A stretch of DNA of 64,000 nucleotides, from NCBI GenBank assembly GCA_020796225.1, contig CM036755.1, positions 67,090,049 through 67,154,048 of the forward strand, in the 5' to 3' direction. The position numbers and the translations under genes are program-made. The stretch comes from Arion vulgaris (Eukaryota; Mollusca; Gastropoda; Stylommatophora; Arionidae). The first letter of the stretch is position 1; every line of letters starts with the position of its first letter. Shown here piece after piece: positions 39,771 through 50,404 of the stretch. Under the pieces are notes generated by a model. It ran no database searches, was not told the DNA's origin, and saw nothing but the letters and a program-made list of their open reading frames with translations.

Positions 39771-40745
39771 CTGCTGGAGATAATGCAATGAAGATAGGAA
39801 CACCTATGAATATATCAAGGAGCTGGAGATAATATAAGGAAGATAGAAACACCTATGAATATATCAAGGAGCTGGAGATAATACAATGAAGATAGAAACA
39901 CCTATGAATATATCAAGGAGCTGGAGATAATATAAGGAAGATAGAAACACCTATGAATATATCAAGATGCTGGAGATAATATAAGGAAGATAGAAACACC
40001 TATGAATATATCAAGATGCTGGAGATAATATAATGAAGATAGGAACACCTATGAATATATCAAGGAGCTGGAGATAATATAAGGAAGATAGAAACACCTA
40101 TGAATATATCAAGATGCTGGAGATAATATAAGGAAGATAGAAACACCTATGAATATATCAAGGAGCTGGAGATAATATAAGGAAGATAGAAACACCTATG
40201 AATATATCAAGATGCTGGAGATAATATAAGGAAGATGAAACACTATGAATATATCAAGGAGCTGGAGATAATACAATGAAGATAGGAACACCTATGAATA
40301 TATCAAGGAGCTGGAGATAATACAATGAAGATAGGAACACCTATGAATATAGCAAGGAGCTGGAGATAATACAATGAAGATAGAAACACCTATAAATATA
40401 GCAAGGAGCTGGAGATAATACAATGAAGATAGGAACACCTATGAATATAGCAAGGAGCTGGAGATAATACAATGAAGATAGAAACACCTATGAATATATC
40501 AAGATGCTGGAGATAATACAATGAAGATAGGAACACCTATGAATATATCAAGGAGCTGGAGATAATACAATGAAGATAGAAACACCTATGAATATAGCAA
40601 GGAGCTGGAGATAATACAATGAAGATAGGAACACCTATGAATATATCAAGATGCTGGAGATAATATAATGAAGATAGGAACACCTATGAATATATCAAGA
40701 TGCTGGAGATAATATAATGAAGATAGGAACACCTATGAATATATC
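39771..40745 (+). repeat. 49-bp minisatellite, about 20 copies
   Basis: Unit contains 'acacctatgaatatatcaag' and 'gagctggagataatataagg'. Variants (gagctg/atgctg; ataagg/acaatg; tatatc/tatagc) form local blocks. First unit begins 'ctggagataatgcaatg' right at the SINE G head. Confidence 0.95.
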
Positions 40746-40788
40746 ACATAGTGCAATGAAATAACAAAATTCCCAAATAAAATTATAA

Positions 40789-41022
40789 ATGGAAACTGAA
40801 CTGAGAGTAGATGGTAAATTCCTCCATCAACTTGATTTCACTATCAATGATGACCTTGGAATTGATACAGACCTACTGAAGCAGATCGGTATGACCTCAA
40901 AACTTTTCTTTTTTATGTCATTGCTAAACGTAAAAAAGAAACAACGTGTAAAGTATCAACATCAATATGATTTTGTAAACTGTATGTATGCTGAGTACCT
41001 TGATCTTTCTAGCAGAGAATAA
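40789..41022 (+). pseudogene. Possible decayed RT palm fragment
   Basis: 78-codon frame with 'RVDGKFLHQLDFTINDDLGI'. The pattern xxVDGxxLxxLxF..DD is like the stretch that holds the FADD motif in LINE reverse transcriptases, but the motif itself is lost and nothing downstream confirms it. It may equally be a chance ORF. Confidence 0.25.
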
Positions 41023-41204
41023 TGAATTTAGCATGCAACAGAAGTGAAACAAATTAATACACTTGACATGGGCTGTTTAAGAAGTTTGTTTTAGATCTCC
41101 AAGACGAACAGAGAAGTTAGCAACTAAATAATATGTTTTCTCTATCATGGTTGGAACCCAGAGAGGAAGTGCGGTTCCCCCGAGGGCCCTTGTATTGCGT
41201 GTCT

Positions 41205-41620
41205 ATAGGACCATCATCTTTGCGCTTAGTTGAGTAACCAACCATATGTACGCCGATCTCTTTCTTACACAGGGAGATCTCAGCGGTAGTGCGCCGATCT
41301 CTTTCTTACACAGGGAGATCTCAGCGGCAGTACACGAACTAGGTAGTACTGATGAGGGTCACGATGTCACTTTTGAATATAAAGAAGATATTTTGTAAAA
41401 TGTATTCTTAAATTTTTCTAATGAATTTTGCCAAGGCAGCGGCCTTCCAGCCTGCTTTTCTCGATTTTTAACTGCCAAGGATTCTTTTATGTTCACAAAT
41501 TGATTACGGGACCTAAGTTTTATCGTCCGTCTCCTATAGGACTAGGAACTCGATCTCACCAACACTGAGATCAGGGATCTCTGAAAGAATATATGAATGG
41601 TTTCACGAGTTGACTCGTGA
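41205..41620 (-). mobile_element. SINE G with internal 44-bp duplication
   Basis: 3' end 'ggaccatcatctttgcgctt' at the low coordinate and 5' region 'actcgtgaaaccattcatat' at the high coordinate. The block 'cgatctctttcttacacagg' + 'gagatctcagcgg' occurs twice in tandem at 41269-41335. The tRNA-like head is missing. Confidence 0.82.
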
Positions 41621-41629
41621 CGAGTTGCA

Positions 41630-41715
41630 CAATGTACGATCGCTCATAGGATGACATCAATACAAATCACAAAGAGTGGTTAAAAATTTGTCGATATGGA
41701 GAGATATGAAAAAAC
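41630..41715 (+). mobile_element. SINE A 3' fragment
   Basis: 'tgcacaatgtacgatcgctc' and 'aatcacaaagagtggttaaa' with a degenerate end 'tgtcgatatggaga'. Confidence 0.7.
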
Positions 41716-41774
41716 ATCGACTTTCGGTATTAGCGTATCTGACGCATTTATTCAAATTAACCTAGTTTTTATCT

Positions 41775-41876
41775 CCATGGTTATCAAACTACTGAACTTA
41801 TAAGTGGTGCCTAGAAAATCAACGACTAGTTTACTGTGGTTCATGGCTACGTCCTTTAGGATATGCTATGCTTTTC
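41775..41876 (+). mobile_element. SINE C 3' fragment
   Basis: 'aaactactgaacttataagt', 'tgcctagaaaatcaacgact', 'tatgctatgctttt'. Head missing. Confidence 0.75.
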
Positions 41877-41877
41877 C

Positions 41878-42237
41878 TTATCTCCATTATACCTCTGATG
41901 TCGGAGACGACCCCCGTCTGTATGGCGAGGAAACCAATAAAACGGTAAGCAGTCTTTCATCTTTCAAGCAAACATCATTCAGAAGCAGGACCGTGCTGTG
42001 CTATGATGCAGAGAGGCGGCCGCATCAGGCGGGACTGTAAGAGGGGCGGCATAAGCAACCAAAACACAATTACAATTAAAGGTTATTTTAAGGAAAAACC
42101 ATTTGAGGGGCGGCATTTCGACGACTTGCATCACTGAGAAAATATACCGCACGGCCCTGATCAGAAGCGCCACAACAGGCGCCGTCTGCTGCTTCTGAAT
42201 TCATAGTGGACGAACGCAGAAGAAGAAGAAGAAGCAG
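41878..42237 (+). mobile_element. SINE E interrupted by MITE-B
   Basis: Left part has 'cgtctgtatggcgaggaaac' and 'caataaaacggtaagcagtc'; right part has 'cgccgtctgctgcttctgaa' and 'ttcatagtggacgaacgcag' with a (GAA)n tail to 42234. The same element is at 42826-42985 and, reversed, at 44958-45070. The 3' end (GCGAACGCAGAAGAAG) resembles the ends of SINE A and B. Confidence 0.72.
41986..42159 (+). mobile_element. MITE-B, 174 bp, in SINE E
   Basis: Termini CAGGACCGTGC and GCACGGCCCTG. Flanks ttcagaag (41978-41985) and atcagaag (42160-42167), 7 of 8 identical. Internal 'ggcggccgcatcaggcggga' and 'gaggggcggcatttcgacga'. Confidence 0.9.
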
Positions 42238-42399
42238 TCTCCAATATATTTTAATTGGACCCATATCTTTACAAATTGAAATAAAATCTCCGTTTTGGCT
42301 GATGTCTGTGTCTTTATTGGGTATCATTGAAGGGAGTAATTTGTAAAAATACGATCTTTTCAGTCGGTCTTATTCTCTAATATGAGAAGCTCCGTGTAT

Positions 42400-42612
42400 G
42401 ACATGAAGCGAATCATACAGTTCATTGAAACGACTGGATTTCTGATGTGATGATTGACATAAAATGGATAAAGAAGAATGGAGTCATACAGTTGACTGAA
42501 TCTGCTGGTATTGTTGTCTGATGAGTGATACGAGAAGGATAGCGATGAAGGAAATTATGCAGTTCAATAAAATTTCTGGTGTGTTGTTTGAAAATTGATA
42601 GAAGAATGTTCA
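42400..42612 (+). repeat. ~70-bp degenerate tandem repeat, 3 copies
   Basis: 'atcatacagttcattgaaac', 'gtcatacagttgactgaatc' and 'attatgcagttcaataaaat' start comparable positions of three diverged units, each followed by a TGATG...GA..GATA segment. Confidence 0.55.
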
Positions 42613-42642
42613 GGACGAAGAAAGCTATTAGGACGATGTAAT

Positions 42643-42817
42643 CAGTGCCGTGCGGTATATTTTCACAGTATGATGCAAGTCTTCGAAATTCCGCCCATTA
42701 AATGTTTTTCCTTTAAAATAACTTTCAATTGTAATTTTGATTTTGCTGCTTATGCCGCCATTCTTACGGGGCCGCCTGATGCGCCGCCTCTCTGCATCAT
42801 AGCACGGCACGGCTTTG
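42643..42817 (-). mobile_element. MITE-B, 175 bp, inverted, perfect 8-bp TSD
   Basis: Ends CAGTGCCGTGCGGTATAT and 'gcacggcacggctttg'. Flanked by gatgtaat at 42635-42642 and 42818-42825. Internal text is the reverse complement of the 41986 copy, so the two lie about 0.5 kb apart in opposite orientation and could form a hairpin. Confidence 0.9.
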
Positions 42818-42825
42818 GATGTAAT

Positions 42826-42985
42826 ACATCTGAAGCGGGAGAAAGCCCGCCTGTATGTCGAGGAAACCAATAAAACGGTACGCAGGCTTTCACACAAAAA
42901 TCAGTGAGAAGCGACACACTAGGAGCCATGGCTACGACTGAATTCATAGCAAGCGAACGCAGAAGAAGAAGAACGATGTAATATA
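42826..42985 (+). mobile_element. SINE E
   Basis: 'gcccgcctgtatgtcgagga', 'ccaataaaacggtacgcagg', 'actgaattcatagcaagcga', tail 'gaagaagaagaacg'. Its left end is next to the MITE-B duplication. Confidence 0.72.
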
Positions 42986-43114
42986 GTATACTGAACAAAA
43001 ACATGAGCCAGAAAATAGAAACAACAACGACATGTGCAACAACAACACCACCATAACATAAAAAGCAGTAACATTAAATAAAGGAGCAACGAAATATACA
43101 ATAATAATTACAAC

Positions 43115-43428
43115 CAGTGGCGACTCGTAATCATATTTGTTGGTGGGGCCAGACAAACATTTTGGGAAAAATCATGGTTTTGGTCTAGGTTATTTATTAG
43201 TATTTACTATTATTTATATATTCCTAGAAGTTGTATACTAATTGGTGAAGAAAGATGCTGAATTTCAGACTATATGGTATTTTAGCTTTATATATTCCAT
43301 TTTAAAAACTAATCAGCATCACTTTAAAAGTAATAATTAGGAATAAATAATTTATAAAATGATAAATACACCGTACACATTATTTTGGAGGGCCCGACCC
43401 ACTGGCCCTCAATGACGAGCTGCCACTG
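43115..43428 (+). mobile_element. MITE-A, 314 bp, 8-bp TSD
   Basis: CAGTGGCGACTCGT ... ACGAGCTGCCACTG. Flanks attacaac (43107-43114) and attacagc (43429-43436), 7 of 8. Inner ends 'tggtggggccagacaaac' and 'gggcccgacccactggcc'. The longest copy, with an AT-rich middle lacking any transposase. Confidence 0.92.
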
Positions 43429-43514
43429 ATTACAGCATAAACAAATGCAGTAGAAGACGCAAAAGGAACAGTGGTAGAAATTGAATGAATAGAAGAAGAG
43501 GAATACAAATAAGA

Positions 43515-43552
43515 TAAGAAGTAGAAGAAGAAGAAGAAGAAGAAGAAGAAGA

Positions 43553-43597
<45 letters not shown>

Positions 43598-43611
43598 GAA
43601 GAAAGAAGAAG

Positions 43612-43643
<32 letters not shown>

Positions 43644-43745
43644 GAAGTAGAAGAAGAAGAAGAAGAAGTAGAAGAAGAAGAAGAAGTAGAAGAAGAAGAA
43701 GAAGAACTAGAAGAAGAAGAAGTAGAAATTGAAAGTAAAGAAGAA
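43515..43745. repeat. (GAA)n microsatellite with GTAGAA interruptions
   Basis: About 230 bp of AGA/GAA. The 199-residue minus ORF of poly-Leu and poly-Ser is a read-through of this repeat, not a gene. GAA is also the tail unit of SINEs A, B and E, so a SINE tail may have seeded it. Confidence 0.95.
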
Positions 43746-43814
43746 GAGAAAGAATTTTATTTAAAATCTTTTCTAATGAGTTTTTTCCCGGGCAACGGGA
43801 TTTGGATATTTTCA

Positions 43815-44215
43815 AACCTCCTTTGTGGTACCAGAGCCAATCATGGACAATGAGCAAAGCGCAGTCACACACAAAAAAAACTACATGTGAAATGCGCTGC
43901 CTGCGAAAAATTACTAACAACACCAGAAAAGACAGTCACCAACATCAGCATAAGAAAGAAAGAAAGTTGGCACAGAACCTTGCTTGAATTACATTGAGAA
44001 ACAAAGAATGAAGTGGTTTGGCTACTTAATAAGAATGCACCCAAACTCCACAGCAAACATAGTTTTCTACAACAGAACATCAATAAAGAAGGTGAGAGGA
44101 GGACCACGAAAAAGATGATTAGATGGCATAGCAGAATCCAATCAAAAAGCAAAAATAACAATCATCCAAGCCACCAAAACAGCGCAAGACAAAAATAGAT
44201 AATCACGACACTGGG
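43815..44215 (+). pseudogene. LINE-d C-terminal fragment
   Basis: With frame corrections: 'CEMRCLRKITNNTRKDS', 'RNKEMKWFGYLIRMHPNST' and 'RGGPRKRWLDGIAESNQ', then an 'ATKTAQD'-like end. Matches the layout of 35755-36135 but of a different subfamily. Many indels. Confidence 0.72.
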
Positions 44216-44339
44216 CAACAGCCCGGTAACAGTGTGACGAACAAAGAAGAAGAACATGAAGACCTTCGTTTAATATCTGCTGCTCATAAGAAAATTTTGC
44301 GATAATATATGTTAATTTAGTCATGCTGGGTAATTATAT

Positions 44340-44700
44340 GCTAAAATTATGGAATCTAGAATCAAACCTATAATAGAGCCACAGCTGAACATCGCTCAGT
44401 TTGGGTTTAGAAAGGGAAAGAGTTGTACAGATGCCTTGTTCACACTAAGGCAACTCAGTGAAAACATCATAGAATACGACAAACAGCTCAACTTAGCATT
44501 CATAGACCAAGAAATGATCTTTGATAGAATAGACAGAAACAAACTATGGACCATACTAAGTGTATACGGAATTCATGGTCAACTATTAGACAATATTAGA
44601 GCGCTATACCAACAATGCTCAAGCGTAGTACGAACAAGAGACGGCCTGACAGACGAATCATTGACATTAACATGTTTGACACTGGTAAAATAGTGTTAGC
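44340..44700 (+). pseudogene. LINE-e reverse-transcriptase fragment
   Basis: Frame 44349-44693 covers RT blocks: 'PQLNIAQFGFRKGKSCTDAL' (fingers), 'LNLAFIDQEMIFDRIDRNKL' (palm; normally FxDxxKAFDxIDR, here the F-D spacing is kept but KAFD reads MIFD), 'YGIHGQLLDNIRALYQQC'. It stops before the FADD motif. 5'-truncated. Confidence 0.85.
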
Positions 44701-44957
44701 CAGAAAATCATTCTTATAAGATTTGCTTTAGTTTTTAGCGGTATCTCTTTATGTAACAACACTCACATGGTCATTTGACAAGCCTTCCCCCACACCTCGT
44801 GATAAGTACGTATACGCCTATGCTATAGTGCTAGGTACAAGTTGATGTTCAGTTCATCTGTTCTATATAAATATGTATTGATTATACGAAACCGTGTTGA
44901 TGTGCAATGCTTAATAAGGATCGATCGTTTGATTGAATTAGACTTTCGTTCATTGTA
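44701..44957. other. no recognised feature
   Basis: AT-rich spacer between LINE-e RT and a SINE E copy. Confidence 0.45.
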
Positions 44958-45070
44958 CCGTCTTCTTCTTCTTCTTCTACTCGTTCGCCCGCTATGAATT
45001 CAGGCGTAGTCAGTACGTCTAGTATGGTGTTTCTGGCTGATTTGTGCGTAAAGGAATGCTTTCCATATCG
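44958..45070 (-). mobile_element. SINE E 3' part
   Basis: The reverse complement reads 'gcacaaatcagccagaaaca', 'cgcctgaattcatagcgggc', 'gaacgagtagaagaagaaga'. Truncated 5'. Confidence 0.62.
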
Positions 45071-45074
45071 TTCT

Positions 45075-45655
45075 TTGTAACCATTTGCAACGAGTGCTCC
45101 AGTACTATATTGAACTTATGTATGGCAGCGTATCATGGAAAATGAACAAGCAATTAATAAGATCATTTGAAGCCCCAGACGTAGGGTTTTACAGAAAAAT
45201 GCTGAAAATTCCACGGACAGCGAAGAAAACAAATGATGAGGTTTTAAAAGAGGCCTGCACACAAAGAAACCTTATCAAAAGAATAAGAATCAGACAATCA
45301 AGGTTCTTCGGGATATATCCCGAAAAGTGAGTTTAGAACATTTGGTAACAACAGGCACAATTCAGGGAAGGAGAGGTTGTGGAGGACAGAAAAGAAGATG
45401 ATGGGTGGTTTGATAAAAGATCGACGTCAGAACAGATTAACTCTTTGTTTCTAACAAACCACACTATGTGGCTTTTAGTTGGACGACTTTTACCAGGAGC
45501 CACACTAAAGGCCTTTTTAATTCTAAAACAAATGGCTTGTAAAAACATGACTTTTGCCCTGATCCACTCAGAGTTAACTACACCAATGACAGAGAGAGTT
45601 GGAGAAAGACCAGGTCGTTTACGTTGGCAGACATGACACTTGATTGATTGAACGA
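45075..45655 (+). pseudogene. LINE-e C-terminal fragment, interrupted
   Basis: 'SWKMNKQLIRSFEAPDVGFY', 'RKMLKIPRTAKKTNDEVLKE' and 'RIRIRQSRFFGI', then 'LEHLVTTGTIQGRRG' to about 45440. It is broken by an insertion (45440-45572) and ends 'ERVGERPGRLRWQT' with a TGATTGATTGA tail. The same 3' end is seen in reverse at 53690-53890. Confidence 0.8.
45440..45572. mobile_element. Small insertion in LINE-e
   Basis: About 130 bp absent from the related copy at 53.7 kb. The edges share 'gattaactc'/'agttaacta', a possible target duplication. The block 'cacactaaaggcctttttaa ... gacttttgccct' resembles the 22566-22632 insertion, so the two are probably one family. Confidence 0.45.
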
Positions 45656-45724
45656 ATTATTGTGATTGCTTTTTACGTCATATATAATTTTGAATTATTT
45701 TAATTGCTTTACAACATTGGTCTT

Positions 45725-45975
45725 CTTATCTTAACCACATTTGCCGTGAAGTGTCGTGGGGAGAGTTAGTTTTCTATCTTGTGCCAGGTGTGTTGCGCTT
45801 GACGCTGTCAGTCCATGCTTTCGCAGGGACTCTGAGATGTTATCTATCCATCGTGTTCTTGGCCTGCCTCGTGCTCTGCGCCCTGAATGGTATTCATCGT
45901 TTTGTTTTATATATCTAGGCACATATGACTGTGGAGGAGCATGAGTCATGCGAAACATGCAATAGTAATATGTTT
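45725..45975 (-). pseudogene. LINE C-terminal fragment (RPRTRWIDN type)
   Basis: Minus frame 45731-45958: 'SGRRARGRPRTRWIDNISES', 'LRKHGLTASSATHLAQDRK' and 'LTLPTTLHGKCG' then stop. Same family as 60885-61110 (RPRQRWIDNI...KHGYNTTRATHLALERK). 5'-truncated. Confidence 0.8.
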
Positions 45976-45999
45976 ATGTAGAATAAAGGGACTGAGATA

Positions 46000-46510
46000 G
46001 TATGGTAGATTACGAACGAGGAACTCAGAGAAAGAACTAAGCAGATATCAGTGGAGAAGACGTCAGGGAAGGAGATGATATGAGGGACTGAGATGGTATG
46101 ATAAGATTATAAACGAGGAACTCAGAGAAAGAACTAAGCTGATATCAGTGGAGAAAGAGCTAAGGAAGAGAGTAGAATAGAGGGACTGAGATGGTATGAT
46201 AAGATTATAAACGAGGAACTCAGAGAAAGAACTAAGCAGATACCAGTGGAGAAAGAGCTAAGGAAGAGACCATGGCGATGGATAGGACACACATTGAGAA
46301 GACCGACTGGAAGCATTGCAAGACAGACACTGTTTTAGAACCCGCATGGAAAGAGGAGTAGGGGAAGGCCTAGACAAACGAGGAGAAGAGAACTAATATT
46401 AAAAGGATAGATAAAACATGAAAAGAATTGGAAGTGACAACAAGAAAGAGGAAGAGGTGGGAGCAGTTTGTTGAAGACCTGTGCTTCGTTGGGGGTTGGA
46501 AGTGAAGAAG
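46000..46510 (+). pseudogene. LINE-a C-terminal fragment with 98-bp triplication
   Basis: A block starting 'agggactgagatggtatgat' and containing 'ggaactcagagaaagaacta' occurs three times at 98-bp spacing (about 45985-46265). Translated it is the 'LRWYDKIxNEELRERTKxI' segment. The sequence then continues with 'RRPWRWIGHTLRRPTGSIAR' and 'WEQFVEDLCFVGGW'. 98 is not a multiple of 3, so the duplication itself breaks the frame. Confidence 0.8.
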
Positions 46511-46689
46511 AAGTAGAATATTAATAGTAACATAATTGAAAATAATAAGAAATGAAAACTTAATCCTGACAACAAAGTTTAATTGTGTTAAATATTATGC
46601 TTACCGAATCAGAGTGTTATTCAGAAACATATTAAAAACAAAATAATTCTGATTTTACTGCTGCTTTGTAGTTTGTTTGGGGACAATCA

Positions 46690-47050
46690 AAGTCTAGCGG
46701 AGCAAACCGTACACAAAACTGGACGGGCGGCAAACCAAGAAGTCCACAAAACGACCGGTTTGCTGGGCAGATGGCGCTCATAAGCCGGGGTGGGCAGGCC
46801 GTCTAAGGGTCGCTGCCCTAAAAGAAAATGACCACCTGCTGCCTTGTGGGTTTTGGCTGGGGACAGCAAAAGGCTATCGGAGAGCGAACCGTACACAAAC
46901 GCTGGTTGAAATCGAACACACCACCCAAGGATAAGCACCTGAGCTCTAATAGGTACTGAAGGCTGTGCACGTACATCACGTTCTGATGTTTGGCTGTTTA
47001 TATATCACAATAGAATGATAAAACCGACTTAAGAACGATCGCGAGAGAGA
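46690..47050 (+). mobile_element. SINE F with (GA) tail
   Basis: Shares with 16512-16756 'ggagagcgaaccg', 'aaggataagcacc', 'atatcacaatagaatgataa' and 'aagaacgatcgcgagagaga'. Upstream there is an imperfect internal duplication: the 'caaccgtacacaaa' neighbourhood occurs near 46705 and 46890. Confidence 0.7.
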
Positions 47051-48039
47051 GAATTCTGATTAATGTTAACTCCTTTATTCTACTGAGTTGATATATGTGC
47101 TAGTGGTATTTAAACAAAAAAGATATAGCAAAGTTAGTATACTGGCGGATTCAGTATACATTTCACACAAAAAAACGCGCTTGGAGGTAAAAAATGGAGT
47201 AAAAGGGTTGCAGCTGGAGGAATAAAATAGAGCGGCACAGATGTATAACATCGGCGTCATAGCTCCCGAGTGGAATGAGTTGTGCAGAGCTCCTTTACAG
47301 TATACTTTTCATTGTTTTTGACGATAAAGCATCGACTTCGAATAAACAACACACGAAGACTGCTGTCATGTTCCCACTATCAGTATGACGTCAGGACATC
47401 AGTCTCAAGATGACACATCACCTACCAGTAGTCATCTTAGTCGACCTTAGTAGACAACAACATCGTGTAAGCTTTCAACTAAAATACAATAGCATAAAAA
47501 TAAAAGAGAAATAACAGCAACCCAACCACTGGCTCACACAACACACGCGGCCTGGAGGACCACTCGCTACTACGCTCGATCCATGATAAAATCTACCCAC
47601 CGCTTCAACGTGCGTTTTCAAGCTGGGAGCTAGAGAAATGTAAAGGAAGTTAGCGAGAGAGCGAGGCGAGAGCGAGAGATAGATTCATGAGTTCAGACCC
47701 GGCTGTGATGTAGAAAGTGAGTAGATATGTCGCCGATGTTTGTTCAATCGCTTTCCTTAGCTTCACAATGTGATACAGAAGTTGACCTAACTAGCGATTT
47801 TGTGTGATTTCGTAATATATATTGTGAAAATAAGGATTAACTCGGAAATATGTGCATCGGACATATCTCCCAATAAGTGTTATTATTCCAGGATTTACGG
47901 TCATCTGTGTACGTGTGTATCCTTAAGTGAACCATTTTGCGGAGGATATATTTCACAGACTCGTTAAGCATTCCACCACTTGTGCTTGTCTTCAGTAACA
48001 TCTCGTATTGTCTCGTTGCAACATATTTTAATATCATTA
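47051..48039. other. no recognised feature
   Basis: Nearly 1 kb without a repeat or element match in the window. Short ORFs lack motifs. The largest repeat-free stretch here. Confidence 0.5.
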
Positions 48040-48120
48040 CAAGATTGTTATATACATGTATGCATTGTTTGTATGTGATCTGAGCCTAGGCAAGATTGTT
48101 ATATACATGTATGCATTGTG
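48040..48120 (+). repeat. ~50-bp tandem duplication
   Basis: 'caagattgttatatacatgt' + 'atgcattg' occurs twice, at 48040 and 48091. Confidence 0.75.
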
Positions 48121-48128
48121 TGTTTCTA

Positions 48129-48397
48129 AACCTCTTCTTCTTCTTCTTCGAACGATCCATATCAACCACTTGTTAACCATTCTCTGTGATTTGTATGTGA
48201 TCTGAGCCTAAGATCGCTTATATTTTGTGCCAATTATGCGCCTACAAGTAGGCCAGCACATACGATTTCTGCGATGATTTGAATTTACTAGGGCAGCTTC
48301 CCTAGGGCTTGCATTCATTGGGCTCTTACAAGTCGTCTTGTAGGTCGCAGTGATACTACTCTTTGCGTGCTTGCTTGTCCTGGCACCACACGAGCGA
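48129..48397 (-). mobile_element. SINE A, full length
   Basis: (TTC)n (minus-strand GAA tail) at 48129-48148, 3' domain, body 'ggcgcataattggcacaaaa', degenerate core, head ending 'cgctcgtgtggtgcc' at 48397. Confidence 0.86.
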
Positions 48398-48443
48398 AAT
48401 CTTATCTTATCTTCTTCATATGGTGACTGGTTAGTTAATTGCA

Positions 48444-48642
48444 TATCCTTTACAGGACTTTGCGAATCAAACCCAGCTTTTAACGCTGTTTGTGATTTTT
48501 CTAGGCATTATTAAAATCATTATTGATGTCCTTTGTAAAATCCACACGAACCAATTTGCCACCAAATTGTCCGCAGCATGATTCGAACTCAGAACGTCGG
48601 GGTTAATAGACCGAGTCACTATCCCCTAAGCCACAGACGCTA
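48444..48642 (-). mobile_element. SINE C
   Basis: Minus strand: 'gcgtctgtggcttaggggat' (A box region), 'gagttcgaatcatgc' (B box region), 'aaattggttcgtgtgg'. A middle stretch is diverged. Confidence 0.78.
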
Positions 48643-48734
48643 TTGTAGGGTGACTACTAAACGTTATATACGATAAACTAATATGTTAGTTAAGAAAACT
48701 GATTTAACTTACAAATCTAGACAAACAAACAGGT

Positions 48735-48895
48735 TGGTTTCTCTATCGAAACTGTCTCTGCGAAACTGTTCAGGTTAAAATGTTTGTTATTTATCCCACC
48801 CCAACAGAAAACAAAAATAAACTCATTGTCCTTACCGTGTATTGAACAAGGGTCCCACGAATGGAAGCCAGCGCTCTAATCCCTTCGTCCATACG
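48735..48895 (-). mobile_element. SINE I
   Basis: 'tgcgaaactgttcaggttaa' and 'caacagaaaacaaaaataaa' match 24535-24595. The minus-strand head 'agagcgctggcttccattcg' leads to 'gttcaatacacgg'. Confidence 0.62.
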
Positions 48896-48914
48896 CTTCT
48901 AACAGATGAAATTA

Positions 48915-49155
48915 AAATCGTGATATATCCTTTACAGGACGTTGCTATCAACAACAGTAAACAAGTCGTAGATTTTCTAGGCACTACTTATACGTTCAGT
49001 CGTTTACAATTGCTTTCTGACCAGTGAGGTTCTATGTTTTACCGTACATAAAATTCTACGCAAACAAATTTGCTTTCAAACTGTCTGCGGCGGAGTTTGA
49101 ACCAGTTACACGTTGGTTGTGAACGAGTTTACTACCGCTTAAGCTACACATGCCC
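48915..49155 (-). mobile_element. SINE C
   Basis: Minus strand: 'gggcatgtgtagcttaagcg', 'ggttcaaactccgcc', 'tttgaaagcaaatttgtttg', then 'actgaacgtataagtagtgc'. Full length. Confidence 0.85.
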
Positions 49156-49429
49156 ACTCCTAACAGATACGATATTAGCAAAATATTTTGTTGTTGTGAA
49201 TTCTATCTTCACAATTGATAACTAATGAGCTGTCAGTGTCAGGTTTCATAAAATATATATGTTTTACTACATGTTGTGTTATTGTATTGTTATTGTTATG
49301 AACTTGTTAATAACTTTACTTCTTTTCTCTGTTGTGAGTTTATGTAATATGAACATCCCATGCTTTACTGTGTGTTACTAATAGGAGAGTTTGGAGGCAA
49401 TTTGGTTAATATGAGAGATTTATTATATT

Positions 49430-49655
49430 GTGGGCGGCTATGAGCAGTAGTGAGCTCGATCAGAACACAAGATTACATAGTTCAAACATCGCGGCTGACA
49501 TTTTGGATGCAAATTATCTCACGTGGATTTTTACGAAAGGTATAAATAGGCATCACCGTTCAGAAAGCAATGGCAAACTACTAAAAGTGGGGCCTAGAAA
49601 ATCAGTGACTTGTTTACTGTGGTTGATAACAAAGTTCTGTAAAGGATATGTCAGG
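49430..49655 (+). mobile_element. SINE C
   Basis: 'gggcggctatgagcagtagt', 'agttcaaacatcgcggc', 'ttacgaaaggtataaatagg', 'ggatatgtcaggaattttt'. Lost a few bases in the A box (GGCTAtGAGCAG). Confidence 0.83.
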
Positions 49656-49704
49656 AATTTTTCCCCACTTTTTTATATTTTGTAAAACTATAGTACTTTG
49701 TTTT

Positions 49705-49920
49705 TACATAGTTTTTACATTGCTACATAGTTTTACTGCAGTCTCCATTTAATGTGTTTGTACGTGTTTCGTCATTGCTACATAGTTTTACTGCAGTCTC
49801 CATTTAATGTGTTTGTACGTGTTTCGTCATTGCTACATAGTTTTACTGCAGTCTCCATTTAATGTGTTTGTACGTGTTTCGTCATTGCTACATAGTTTTA
49901 CTGCAGTCTTCCTTATATAG
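49705..49920 (+). repeat. 55-bp minisatellite, about 4 copies
   Basis: Unit 'cattgctacatagttttact' + 'gcagtctccatttaatgtgt' + 'ttgtacgtgtttcgt'. Nearly identical copies, so recent. Confidence 0.93.
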
Positions 49921-50390
49921 GAATCAAACTAATATTATGATATTTGACTCAAATGTAAATGCTGTCCTTCTATATGGAGAACAACTTAAGGCAACACAAA
50001 AATGTTGCAGACATTCATCAATAGATCCCTGCACAGGAGGCTCCATCTGCGATTGTGTGACAGAACCACAAACAGGGAACTTTGGGATAGAGTGGGATAA
50101 AGGCAGGTGGATCAAGAGATAAGGGGCAGAAGGTGATCATTGATAGGAAATACACTGAGGAAACCCCTTGATAGCATCACGAGACATGTTCTCCGATAGA
50201 TCTCCCAGGGCAGTAGAGGTAAGGGCAGACACAGGAACACCTGGAGATGGGAGTTGTAGACGGAATACAAGAAAATAGGGAAAGAGGAGATCTGGAAAAT
50301 ATAGTATTGGATAGACGAGTTTGTAAAGCCTTGGTTGCGGACCTATGCTTACCTAGGAACGAAGGGTCAAAAAGAAGTTGGTTCGTGGAT
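49915..50390 (+). pseudogene. LINE-a RT C-terminal fragment
   Basis: 'IFDSNVNAVLLYGEQLKATQ' (thumb region), then with frame changes 'TFINRSLHRRLHLR', 'TNRELWDR', 'RRWSLIGNTLRKPLDSIT', 'ENRERGDLENIVLDRRVCKA' and 'LVADLCLPRN'. About 475 bp, broken in at least three places. The 55-bp array ends exactly at its 5' edge. Confidence 0.8.
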
Positions 50391-50404
50391 GACAAGACAG
50401 GGAG

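Noticed and set aside
43324..43923. 199-codon Leu/Ser-rich minus ORF
   Set aside because: Translation of a (GAA)n microsatellite on the opposite strand.
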